Below, one piece after another: positions 7,463-14,510 of a stretch of 32,690 nt of DNA. Under the pieces are notes generated by a model that did no database searches, was not told where the DNA came from, and saw only the letters and a program-made list of their open reading frames with translations. The first letter of the stretch is position 1, and each line of letters begins with the position of its first letter. Source of the stretch: a virus; IMG/VR virus record IMGVR_UViG_3300042465_005077, positions 1-32,690 of that record. One strand, written 5' to 3'. A program made the position numbers and the translations under genes.

Positions 7463-8317
7463 TTAGGGGTTGTAGACCGAGGCGAGAGTGCCCGTGGTGA
7501 TCGCCTTGTTCGCACCGAACATCAGTTCCATGGAACCGACGAGGTTACGGGTGCTCTTGTCAGCCCAGACGTTGTAGTAGACCGAGATGCCGAGACCTTC
7601 GATCGGAACCACTTCGCGGACGAGGAAGTCGTTGCCGACAGCGTCGAGGTCCGGGGCGGCGGCGGCCATCGCCAGGGCTTCGCTGGAAACCGCGAAGCCG
7701 GCGAGTTTCGCTTCGGACGGGAAGAGGGAAGCGTAGAACACGCCACCATCGAAACCGTAAGCGCCAGCGGAGAGCGGGAGGGAGGTCGTGCTGGTCGGGA
7801 TGAGCTGGGAGTAGATGCCCGGGTTCACGATCAGGGTCTTGCGACCAGCCTTGGAGACGCCAGCCCAGAGAGCCTTGAGCTGAGCGGAGCCAGGGGTGAT
7901 AGCCGAATCAGCGGCGGTAACCGTGGCGGCGCCGAAGTTGGCGACGGTGATAGGAGCGGTAGCGGCGGCCCAGATGGAGTCGGCCAGCTTGTCCATGTTG
8001 ATCTTCAGAATCTTCTCGAGCTTGATGCCGTTCTGGATGTCGGCGTAGGAGAGACCGAAGGGCTGGTAGAGGTGGTTCAGCGAGACGGCGGTGGCGCCGA
8101 GGGTGCTGTCGCCGATGACGTTGAACGCGGTCGGGTTGGTCAGCGTGGTGCTGCCGGCGGTGGAGAGAGCCACCTGGACGACGTCCTTCGGGCGCTTCAC
8201 GTCAGCCGAGAAGTCGGAGGCGAAGTTACCGAGGGCCGCGAGGCGGTTCGAGAGGTTGGTGAGGCTGAGCTCGGCGACGGTATCGACGATCAGAGCGCTG
8301 TTGATGGTGTTAGGCAT
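7463..8317 (-). CDS. Major capsid protein
   Basis: This protein of 284 residues follows the protease and scaffold-like genes and is followed by a strong terminator, as expected for the most abundant virion protein. It starts MPNTINSALIVDTVAELSLT and has mixed alpha/beta Ala/Thr-rich sequence with segments resembling HK97-fold coat proteins: a spine-helix-like region around residues 98-118, the strand GRKTLIVNPGIYSQL, and late beta segments (LGISVYYNVWADK). There is no His-tag-like or enzymatic motif. The family is not certain, but position and size make the role likely. Confidence 0.8.
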   Translation of the reverse strand: MPNTINSALIVDTVAELSLTNLSNRLAALGNFASDFSADVKRPKDVVQVALSTAGSTTLTNPTAFNVIGDSTLGATAVSLNHLYQPFGLSYADIQNGIKLEKILKINMDKLADSIWAAATAPITVANFGAATVTAADSAITPGSAQLKALWAGVSKAGRKTLIVNPGIYSQLIPTSTTSLPLSAGAYGFDGGVFYASLFPSEAKLAGFAVSSEALAMAAAAPDLDAVGNDFLVREVVPIEGLGISVYYNVWADKSTRNLVGSMELMFGANKAITTGTLASVYNP

Positions 8318-8347
8318 GGGTAGCTAGTAGGTTGAAGTGAGGGGAAA

Positions 8348-8746
8348 TTATTTGGAGAAGAGGACGGCCTTGTGCTTCTTGAGGAAGGCGCGGCGCTCAG
8401 GGCCGGCAGGCATCGAGGCATACTGCTCGTGGATGGAACCGACGGCGGCGGCGACGACCGGGGCGGCGACAGGAGCCACGCCAGAAGAGGCAAGGATGTT
8501 CGCGGCTTCGACGGAGGCGGTGGCCTTGGAGGCTTCGAGCTCGACGATCTTGGCGTTGGCCTCGGCGAGGGCGGCTTCCAGTTCCTGAACCTTCTGGTCC
8601 TTGGCGGCGGCATCGACCTTAGCCTGGTCGAGTTCGGCAGAGACGTTGACCACGGAGGCTTCGACCGTCTTGCGGAGGTCGTCGCGTTCAGCGGTGAGGG
8701 AGACGACAGCGGCCTCGGCGGCCTTGAAGCGTTCTTCGATGGTCAT
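8348..8746 (-). CDS. Scaffold-like coiled-coil protein
   Basis: This protein of 132 residues is almost entirely predicted coiled coil in the first 80 residues (heptads in LTAERDDLRKTVEAS and VQELEAALAEANAKIVELE). An Ala/Val/Pro-rich linker follows, then a basic C-terminus (RRAFLKKHKAVLFSK). An acidic coiled coil with a basic tail directly between prohead protease and capsid is the classic plan of a scaffolding protein, whose C-terminus binds coat. It is not fused to the protease as lambda Nu3 is to gpC. It has an independent leader motif. Confidence 0.7.
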   Translation of the reverse strand: MTIEERFKAAEAAVVSLTAERDDLRKTVEASVVNVSAELDQAKVDAAAKDQKVQELEAALAEANAKIVELEASKATASVEAANILASSGVAPVAAPVVAAAVGSIHEQYASMPAGPERRAFLKKHKAVLFSK

Positions 8747-8770
8747 ATACTATTGCGTAGGGGGTAAGGT
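8747..8770 (-). promoter_or_regulatory. Start-proximal leader motif, scaffold-like gene
   Basis: Minus-strand ACCTTACC (8770-8763) follows directly on the protease stop codon TAA and precedes ACGCAATAGTAT and the ATG at 8746. It closely matches the leader at 5613-5590. Confidence 0.5.
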
Positions 8771-9573
8771 TAAGCGGCCTGCTCGAAAGCGGCGAGGGCC
8801 TCGGCGAAGGACGTGGCCAGACCCGTGACGAGGTTCTTGGCGGCGGCTTCCCGACCAGAGAACACTTGGCCTTCCATGTCTTCGCGGCTGGCGAGCGAGC
8901 GCTTGCGGAGGACCGTCTGCTTGAACTCTTCATGCATGGCCTCGATGGACTTCTGCTCGAGCTCGCGCATCTCGTCGGTGTAGCCTTCGCCGGCGATGTT
9001 CGGGGCCTTGTATTTGCCCGCACGGAACACCTCGACCTTGAGGCCCATGTTCTTGAACGCCTCGTCGTAGGACTCGTCCACGGCGATCACGCCGATGGAG
9101 CCTACCATAGCGGAGGGCGATGCGATGACGTAGTCGCTTTGACTTCCGGTATAATATGCGCCAGAGGCCATGAGCTTCTTGGCGTAGGACATGGTCGGCA
9201 GCGGGATGCTGGCAATCTTGTCGGCGAGTTCGGGCGTGCCGACGACCGTCCCACCAGGGGAATCAATCTCGAAGGCGATGCGCTGGACCGCAGGGTTGGC
9301 AAGGGCTTCGTCAATCTGCTCGCTGACCTCGGTCATGTCCATGGCCCCGGTCATCTTCTCGAACTTGGTCAGGCCGACACCGAGGAATCCCTGGAGCGGG
9401 ATGACCGCCGTTCCGCCCTGCGTGACGTAGGGCTTCGCGACAGGGTTGAAGAACATATCCAGCACGCTGTCCACGACGCCGTATTTCTCGGCATACTTCA
9501 TGTGGTTCGCGGCCTTGATAGGGTCGCAGAGAAGTGGCTCTCTTCCAGAGAGTCCGTTGATTAAGCATTTCAC
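8770..9573 (-). CDS. S49-family prohead protease (gpC-like, ClpP/SppA fold)
   Basis: This protein of 267 residues matures the prohead by cleaving scaffold and/or portal-associated proteins. The SppA-like core is clear: the strand-turn FEIDSPGGTV (about 101-110), the nucleophile region MASGAYY with Ser137, the conserved GSIGV (158-162), and a Lys in FRAGKYKAP (Lys187 or Lys189). The Ser-Lys spacing of about 50 residues is typical of the catalytic dyad in this family. The start is GTG at 9573, overlapping the portal stop by GTGA. It sits between portal and scaffold as in lambda, but here without an internal scaffold extension. Confidence 0.88.
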   Translation of the reverse strand: MKCLINGLSGREPLLCDPIKAANHMKYAEKYGVVDSVLDMFFNPVAKPYVTQGGTAVIPLQGFLGVGLTKFEKMTGAMDMTEVSEQIDEALANPAVQRIAFEIDSPGGTVVGTPELADKIASIPLPTMSYAKKLMASGAYYTGSQSDYVIASPSAMVGSIGVIAVDESYDEAFKNMGLKVEVFRAGKYKAPNIAGEGYTDEMRELEQKSIEAMHEEFKQTVLRKRSLASREDMEGQVFSGREAAAKNLVTGLATSFAEALAAFEQAA

Positions 9574-11042
9574 GGGTTAGATGGTTCGGGAGGGGGAGGG
9601 AGGTCGAGGTTGTCGGCGACCGCGTCAGGCGTCTGGCTCGAAGCCTGACCCTGCTGCAGCCAGTTGAAGGCCGACTGATAAAGCATCCACAGCGGGAGGT
9701 TCCGCTCCTTGGACTTCTGCACGAGCTTCTCCATCTCGACGGCGCGCTGCTCGAGCACCTCGTCGTAGGTCATGCCCTTCTTGCCGAGGATGGCCTGCGC
9801 CGTGGTAAGACCCATCTGCAGGTCGGCACGGTCTTGCGAGGCTTCGCGGCCAGCGTCCACGGTGATGTCGCGGGGCGTGATCCAAGACTTGCGGTTGAAG
9901 TCCGGGTCGTCGGGCAACTTGCCCTTGGCGATGGCGTCAGCGATGACGTAGTCGTAGACCCTGTCGAGGCTGTCGATGATAATGCTCTGCCACTTGCCAG
10001 CCCATCGTGACACGCGGCCAGCGACTAGGCGGACCGAGGAACCGCCGAGGGCTCCGGGCGTGACCTGGTATTCGTAGGGGAGCAGGCGGACGATGTCGCG
10101 CTCAATGGCGGTCATCATCCCGATCCACGCTTGAGAGGGGCGGGTCTGGGTCAGCTGAGAGAGGTCCTCGTTGGTATCGACCACCAGCATCTTGCCGCCC
10201 ATCTGGCTGGCCATCTTCTCGCAGGAATTGTAGTCGCCGGAGAACTTGGAGGCTGGGTCGTCTTGAAGCACCCCGCCCTGCTTCTTCAGGATTAAAGTAT
10301 GGTCCGCCGAGTCGCGGGCTGCTCGAACCTCGAGGCTGAAGACCTCCAGGTGATCCCTCACCGAGTTGAGCGATGACTGTAGGACAGGGTAACCTCGCAC
10401 CGCAGACGGGCGCTCGAACTCCATGACCTGGAGCATGGACTGGGCGGGCACGTAGCGGTCCTTCTTGTCGCCGTCAGTGTAGACGTTCCAGCCCGTGATC
10501 TCGCCATACGTGCCGAGGTAGGCCCCGTCCACGTTGCTGGTGTCAAACTTGTCGGAGGGCGTCCCCACTCGATGACTCTCGAGGATTTGCACCTTCGGGA
10601 TGCCGGTCTTCGGGTCGTTGGTCAAGATGCCGAACGAGTCGCCATCGACCAAAGCCCCGGACATCCACATGGCCTGCAGTTGCCCCAGGTTGTAGCGTCC
10701 GGTCAGGTCGCAACGGGTGGACCAGTCGCGGAAATAGTTCTGGTGGGCAACGGCCACAGCGGGGTCGCGGGCGTTGGACTGAGCCACAAGGCCGTCACCG
10801 ATGGAGACCAGCACGGCCTCGTCGATGCACTGCTTGTAGATCGGGCTGTTGCGGACGGCCCAGCGGGACGTGCCGACCATCGTCAGGCGCGTGCCGGACG
10901 TGACCTCCTTACGCTGGTCGGTGACCGCACCGATGAACAGCATACGCCGAGCACCCGAGTCGGTCGTGCTGGCGAACTGAGAATAAGAGGCGGACGGCCC
11001 CTTCTTCTCGGTCTTGGTCTTGGGCGTGGTCTTCTTTCGCAT
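9570..11042 (-). CDS. Portal protein (lambda gpB family)
   Basis: This protein of 490 residues forms the dodecameric portal through which DNA enters and leaves the head. After a very basic N-terminus (MRKKTTPKTKTEKK) come segments typical of gpB-type portals: WAVRNSPIYKQCIDEAV, a DLTGRYNLGQLQ region, GDSFGILTND, and the central DYNSCEKMASQMGG helix and PYEYQVTPGALGGSSVRL region. The C-terminus is Gln/Pro-rich. The ATG overlaps the stop of the gpW-like gene (TGATG). Family membership is supported by internal pattern and by flanking genes. Confidence 0.87.
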   Translation of the reverse strand: MRKKTTPKTKTEKKGPSASYSQFASTTDSGARRMLFIGAVTDQRKEVTSGTRLTMVGTSRWAVRNSPIYKQCIDEAVLVSIGDGLVAQSNARDPAVAVAHQNYFRDWSTRCDLTGRYNLGQLQAMWMSGALVDGDSFGILTNDPKTGIPKVQILESHRVGTPSDKFDTSNVDGAYLGTYGEITGWNVYTDGDKKDRYVPAQSMLQVMEFERPSAVRGYPVLQSSLNSVRDHLEVFSLEVRAARDSADHTLILKKQGGVLQDDPASKFSGDYNSCEKMASQMGGKMLVVDTNEDLSQLTQTRPSQAWIGMMTAIERDIVRLLPYEYQVTPGALGGSSVRLVAGRVSRWAGKWQSIIIDSLDRVYDYVIADAIAKGKLPDDPDFNRKSWITPRDITVDAGREASQDRADLQMGLTTAQAILGKKGMTYDEVLEQRAVEMEKLVQKSKERNLPLWMLYQSAFNWLQQGQASSQTPDAVADNLDLPPPPEPSNP

Positions 11043-11290
11043 CAGAGGTCAACCCGCATATCCCAGTTCTTCTGCACGGAGGTATGAGCACCGCCATACT
11101 TCTTAGGGTCGATACGGGACAAAGCGTAGTTAATCTCTTGGATGCGGCGGTCGGGTGGCATCCCGAACTGCTTGTTCACGGACGTGCCGGAGTCCGAGTA
11201 GGACGTGACCGCCTTTCCAAGGTCAGCGAGTGCCTCCTGCTTGTATTGCAGCAGCACGTCTTCTGGAACGCCTACGTAGATGCCGAGCAT
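11042..11290 (-). CDS. gpW-like head-tail joining protein
   Basis: The protein has 82 residues from the ATG at 11290. The longer frame from 11335 overlaps the TerL gene and lacks the leader, so MLGIYVGVPEDVLLQYKQ is taken as the start. It is a small, mostly helical protein with a C-terminal stretch ALSRIDPKKYGG. Size and position between large terminase and portal are those of lambda gpW. The leader ACCTTACC...GCAATAAGTAT lies immediately upstream and overlaps the end of TerL. Confidence 0.7.
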   Translation of the reverse strand: MLGIYVGVPEDVLLQYKQEALADLGKAVTSYSDSGTSVNKQFGMPPDRRIQEINYALSRIDPKKYGGAHTSVQKNWDMRVDL

Positions 11291-11315
11291 ATACTTATTG
11301 CGGGGCGGGTAAGGT
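11291..11315 (-). promoter_or_regulatory. Start-proximal leader motif, gpW-like gene
   Basis: Minus-strand ACCTTACC (11315-11308) is followed by CGCCCCGCAATAAGTAT and the ATG at 11290. The TerL stop (TAA, 11297-11295) is embedded in the GCAATAA part, so the motif is retained although it lies inside coding sequence. Confidence 0.5.
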
Positions 11316-13127
11316 TTGCGGCTCGTCCCGACCAAGCAGGCCCCAGCGCGCCGCGATCAGCATCCCGAGAAGCTCACAGTCGAAAGCGTGGTTGTCGCGG
11401 ACTCCCTTGCGTAGTCGCCACATGGCCTTGCCCGCCTCCTTGATGCGGACCTCCGAGTTCAGCTGCTCCACATACCCGGGGTCGGCATCCCGGGCAAAGG
11501 TGAACACCTTGCGCGAGCGCATCCCGTGGAACAAGTCCTTGCCTGACAGGTTGGACCAGACCACCAATGCCGTGGGGGTGCGGATGCCCGGGACGTGGAT
11601 GGCGGTCGGGGTGTTGTAGAACCGCCGGACGGTGTCCCCGGCCTTGGTCTTGACATTGAAATATTCCTGACCCGAGCCCTTCGAGCAATACCAGCCACGG
11701 GTGGCGCACTGCTTGTAGACCGTCTGGGTCGTGGTGTCTGCGCCGCCAGAGTCCACCATGACGAGCTGAGGGTGGACGCCGTGCTTGACCGCCAGGGCGT
11801 CGAGGCCGGACCAATCGCCTAGGCCGTCCGTGCTCAGGACCTTGCCGAAGTAGACCAGCCGGCTGTGGCCCGTTCGTGCCCACTGACGCACGACCACCCA
11901 GAAGTGGTCCGCCTGACAGTCGATTTGCAGGGTGATGAACTTGACCGAGCCTTCAGTCGCGTCGTCCTTATCCACGATCTGACCGCGTGGGCTGATGTAG
12001 CAGACCGCTTCCCAAGGGTCGGCCATGGCGTAGTCCGAGGACTCCGTCGAGACGACCATGCTCCCCGTGCCGTCATCACTCCAGGGCAGAGCCAGATACT
12101 GATTCTTAAATAGCATACGCGGGGTCTGGTCTCCGACCAAGTCTGCGACCTGCTTCGCTTTTATCATGTCCACGGCCAAGGACCCCCAGCTCGTAGACGC
12201 AAGAGCGTTGACGTGGAGCCCGACGTAGCCGGCCTTCTCCGCCTTGGTCGTGGCCTCGAACCCGGCGCCGCGCTCGACCTCGTTGCAGATCGTCCGCACC
12301 TCGTCGTTGTCCTCCATGCGGTGACGGCACTTCGAGCACTCGTAGGTCGTGCCCTGTTGCACGGCCTCAAGGTCCCAGCCGTCCACCATCTTGGCGCCTT
12401 CGGGGAATCTGATGTAGTCCCATAGCCAGGGCTGGCGGTGGTTGCACGACGGGCAGACGAACATCCATTCACGCTGGTCGGTCATCAGGTAGAACTTCCA
12501 GAACTCAGCGCCCTGTCCTTCGATGTCACCGGGCTGGCTCTCGTAGATCGCCTTCGACGCGAACGCCGCCGCCTTCATGCGGCTCATGCTCATGGCCAGC
12601 GCGCCGTTCGGCCACTGCCAGATTTCCGAGCCGAACACGTAGCGGACGTGCAACGACTGCAGGTGCTTCTCCGTCGAGGCCGAGCGGTTGTGGATCAGAG
12701 ACCCGTCCGCGAACCGCAACGTGCCCGACTTGTCGTTATCGTCCCCGGACATCTGGCTGCGGATGTCGGACACCTGGTCGAACAGCGGGCGCAGCTCGTT
12801 AAGCGTGAACGCCTTCGCCTTGTCCTGCGAGTCGAGGAAGATGGCCATCGACGCACGGCGGTTCGCCATCAGGTAAGTCGCGCAGAGTTTCAGCGTCAGC
12901 GTCTTCCCGCAGCCGATTGCCCAGGGCATAAACAGACGCGAGGTCGTCGGAGCGTTGAAAATGCGGACGGCCTCACCGATCCAAGGCCAACGCTTCGGGT
13001 TGTAGCCGCCATCGAAGACACCCGCCGGAATCTTCTTAACGTTCTCCTTCAGATACGCGACCGGGTCGCTCAAGGCCGACGGCCTGACAACGGCCAGCCC
13101 TTCTTCGAAGAGCTCGTCGGCGTTCAC
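11295..13127 (-). CDS. Terminase large subunit (GpA family)
   Basis: This protein of 610 residues is the ATP-driven DNA packaging motor and nuclease. The Walker A segment is AIGCGKT (about 70-76). The expected Walker B region reads YVFGSEIWQWPNG (about 163-174), with Ser-Glu in place of the usual Asp-Glu. A zinc-type insertion has Cys225/Cys228 (CPSC) and Cys264/Cys267 (CSKC), a GpA-family hallmark. The nuclease half has acidic motifs in LQIDCQADH, VMVDSGGADT and NHAFDCELL. The GTG start at 13127 overlaps the TerS stop by GTGA. GpA terminases are known from lambda and from many cos and non-cos phages, so the packaging type is not fixed by this. Confidence 0.93.
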   Translation of the reverse strand: MNADELFEEGLAVVRPSALSDPVAYLKENVKKIPAGVFDGGYNPKRWPWIGEAVRIFNAPTTSRLFMPWAIGCGKTLTLKLCATYLMANRRASMAIFLDSQDKAKAFTLNELRPLFDQVSDIRSQMSGDDNDKSGTLRFADGSLIHNRSASTEKHLQSLHVRYVFGSEIWQWPNGALAMSMSRMKAAAFASKAIYESQPGDIEGQGAEFWKFYLMTDQREWMFVCPSCNHRQPWLWDYIRFPEGAKMVDGWDLEAVQQGTTYECSKCRHRMEDNDEVRTICNEVERGAGFEATTKAEKAGYVGLHVNALASTSWGSLAVDMIKAKQVADLVGDQTPRMLFKNQYLALPWSDDGTGSMVVSTESSDYAMADPWEAVCYISPRGQIVDKDDATEGSVKFITLQIDCQADHFWVVVRQWARTGHSRLVYFGKVLSTDGLGDWSGLDALAVKHGVHPQLVMVDSGGADTTTQTVYKQCATRGWYCSKGSGQEYFNVKTKAGDTVRRFYNTPTAIHVPGIRTPTALVVWSNLSGKDLFHGMRSRKVFTFARDADPGYVEQLNSEVRIKEAGKAMWRLRKGVRDNHAFDCELLGMLIAARWGLLGRDEPQTLPAPQ

Positions 13128-13630
13128 GGCTTCGGTTCCTCCAACACTCCGGCCACCCGGGCAATCTTCTCGCGGGCTTCACGTGCCCACTCTGTCAACA
13201 CACCGATGGCTTTCACCGGGTCCTTGGGATTGCAGTTCTCACCGCACTCCGAGCCTAGCGCGTCCAGCCGTTCGACGATCAGGCCAGCCAGACGGAGCAT
13301 CGCCTCGCGCGCCTCGGTAGAGTCGATGTGCTGACGGGCGAACACCGAGCGCCGTTCCTGCTCTTCGCGCAACGCGACCGCTTGCTTCAGGCTCTGGTTG
13401 TAGGTCACTTGGTAGCGGCCAGCCTCAGCATCGCCGGCACGCAGCATCCGCTCATACTTCTCGCGGGCGAGCACGACCAGGCGCTCGTGCTTCTCGATCG
13501 TCTGCTCGAAGCTCGCGTCGGGGATTCCCTCAACGTCGAGCGGCGGCCTTTCCTTTTTGGGTCGCCCCGGCTTTCGAGCTGAACCGGCTGGTTCGGAATC
13601 CCCCGATTTTGGCTGGTTTTGAAAATCCAT
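13124..13630 (-). CDS. Terminase small subunit (putative)
   Basis: The protein has 168 residues from the ATG at 13630; an upstream GTG would add ten residues but is less likely. It starts MDFQNQPKSGDSEPAGSA and has a basic GRPKK AT-hook-like motif near residues 23-28. The rest is helical and charged (SLKQAVALREEQERRS), ending in a helix that could bind the large subunit. Position directly upstream of TerL with a GTGA overlap is the main evidence for the call. A run of T residues lies just upstream on the coding strand (GTTTTTTTTAAC), with no Shine-Dalgarno. Confidence 0.65.
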   Translation of the reverse strand: MDFQNQPKSGDSEPAGSARKPGRPKKERPPLDVEGIPDASFEQTIEKHERLVVLAREKYERMLRAGDAEAGRYQVTYNQSLKQAVALREEQERRSVFARQHIDSTEAREAMLRLAGLIVERLDALGSECGENCNPKDPVKAIGVLTEWAREAREKIARVAGVLEEPKP

Positions 13631-13717
13631 GTTAAAAAAAACGGCGGGGTGGCAAGCCACGCGATAAGCGGGGGGGGTGGTAAAAGATTCCTTTGAGGCC
13701 CTTTTCCCCTGTTTTCC

Positions 13718-14182
13718 TCATGTGCCGCGGACACGGCGCAAACCGCTCTCCATGCGTGTGCGGAAGCACGCTACTTGCTGCACCACCGAGACCCGGGAGC
13801 AGCCGAGTAGTTTTGAAATTTGTTTATGCGTCAGCTTGGAACCAATTCCTAGGCCGATGCGGACCACCTCTGCCTGTCCACGTAGCACCGGGCAGCGCTT
13901 GCCTCCGATCGTGTCGAGCACGACAGCCAGGACGGTGAGCACCTCGTCCCTGGTATAGGTCGCCGGCCTCACTGTCGCGTCAGCTCCTTCGGTCTGTCTG
14001 ATACGGAAGCAGGCGCGTGCCTCATCGAGCTCCATGACTGTGTCACCTGATCGGGGTAGCTCGCGGTAAGGTCGGAAGCCGTTGGCCCTAGCCTTGGCCT
14101 GAGCCTTAGGGGATAGGGAGTCGAAGTGAGCATCGACGGCGCGTTGATGCTCTAGCGGGATGTTGTCCTGAGTCTCGGCCAC
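13718..14182 (-). CDS. HTH DNA-binding regulator upstream of terminase (putative late regulator)
   Basis: This protein of 154 residues begins at a GTG at 14182. The C-terminal third contains a helix-turn-helix like sigma region 4 (LTHKQISKLLGCSRVSVVQQ, about residues 117-136). The N-terminal part is charged with no known domain. Position immediately before the small terminase is where late activators or antiterminators (ArpU-like or Q-like) are often found, so late transcription control is a reasonable guess. The control region upstream carries GTTTGCA repeats that could be its operator. A replication-initiator role is an alternative, since those repeats also resemble origin iterons. Confidence 0.6.
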   Translation of the reverse strand: MAETQDNIPLEHQRAVDAHFDSLSPKAQAKARANGFRPYRELPRSGDTVMELDEARACFRIRQTEGADATVRPATYTRDEVLTVLAVVLDTIGGKRCPVLRGQAEVVRIGLGIGSKLTHKQISKLLGCSRVSVVQQVACFRTRMESGLRRVRGT

Positions 14183-14220
14183 TTGCCTAGGTTGTAGGGC
14201 TCAAGGTGGCTTGAAGTGAA

Positions 14221-14226
14221 ACTATA
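14221..14226 (-). promoter_or_regulatory. Possible -10 box for HTH regulator gene
   Basis: Minus-strand TATAGT lies 39 bases upstream of the GTG start at 14182. The GTTTGCA repeats start about 15 bases further upstream, where a -35 region would lie, suggesting repression or activation through them. No good TTGACA box is seen. Confidence 0.3.
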
Positions 14227-14240
14227 ACCCGACAACCTGC

Positions 14241-14279
14241 GTTTGCATCTGTTTGCAGTCGTTTGCAGGACTTGCAAAC
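14241..14279. repeat. Phased GTTTGCA iteron cluster
   Basis: GTTTGCA occurs at 14241-14247, 14251-14257 and 14261-14267, spaced one helical turn apart, then as the inverted copy TGCAAAC at 14273-14279. Related copies lie at 14423-14429 and 14475-14481. A protein binding these would contact one face of the helix. Confidence 0.75.
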
Positions 14280-14494
14280 ACCTTAACCCATTGACCAGCA
14301 ACGGACTTGCGAACGACTACTACTACTACCTACAACTATATAGATAGATATATATAGAGAGAGAGAGAAGAAGGGGAGAGGGGAGGGGGTATCCTATAAA
14401 GGGGGCTATAGTGCGGGGAAGTTGCAAACACCGACTTGCAGACGTAAAGCCTTACCACTGCAGACGTTTAGCACGTTTGCAGAGTAGGCCGAAA

Positions 14495-14506
14495 CTGTTG
14501 CAACAG
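14495..14506. repeat. Perfect 12-base palindrome CTGTTGCAACAG
   Basis: This exact palindrome lies a few bases after the primase-helicase stop. Its core TTGCAA is shared with the iterons, so it may be a dimeric binding site of the same protein. Confidence 0.6.
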
Positions 14507-14510
14507 ACCG

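Larger units (their letters stand above)
14183..14510. other. Non-coding control region / candidate replication origin
   Basis: This stretch of 328 bases has no credible gene. It holds three GTTTGCA repeats exactly 10 bases apart (starting 14241, 14251, 14261), an inverted copy TGCAAAC at 14273, and further copies at 14423 (inverted) and 14475 (direct). Between these groups lie an AT-rich segment (about 14336-14357), a 34-base purine run (14356-14389) and TATCCTATAAAG. A perfect palindrome CTGTTGCAACAG is at 14495-14506. Phased iterons beside an AT-rich, easily melted stretch next to the primase-helicase fit an origin. They also flank the HTH gene's promoter, so operator function is possible. 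Confidence 0.55.

Noticed and set aside
12438-13334. Long plus-strand reading frame of 298 codons across TerL and TerS
   Set aside because: It is antisense to two well-supported terminase genes; its Arg/Val/Ala/Asp-rich product has no family pattern and is explained by GC-rich codon bias.
13631-13717. Possible terminator before TerS (GTGG-CTTG-CCAC then eight T on the minus strand)
   Set aside because: The stem has only four pairs and is seven bases from the T run; too weak to call.
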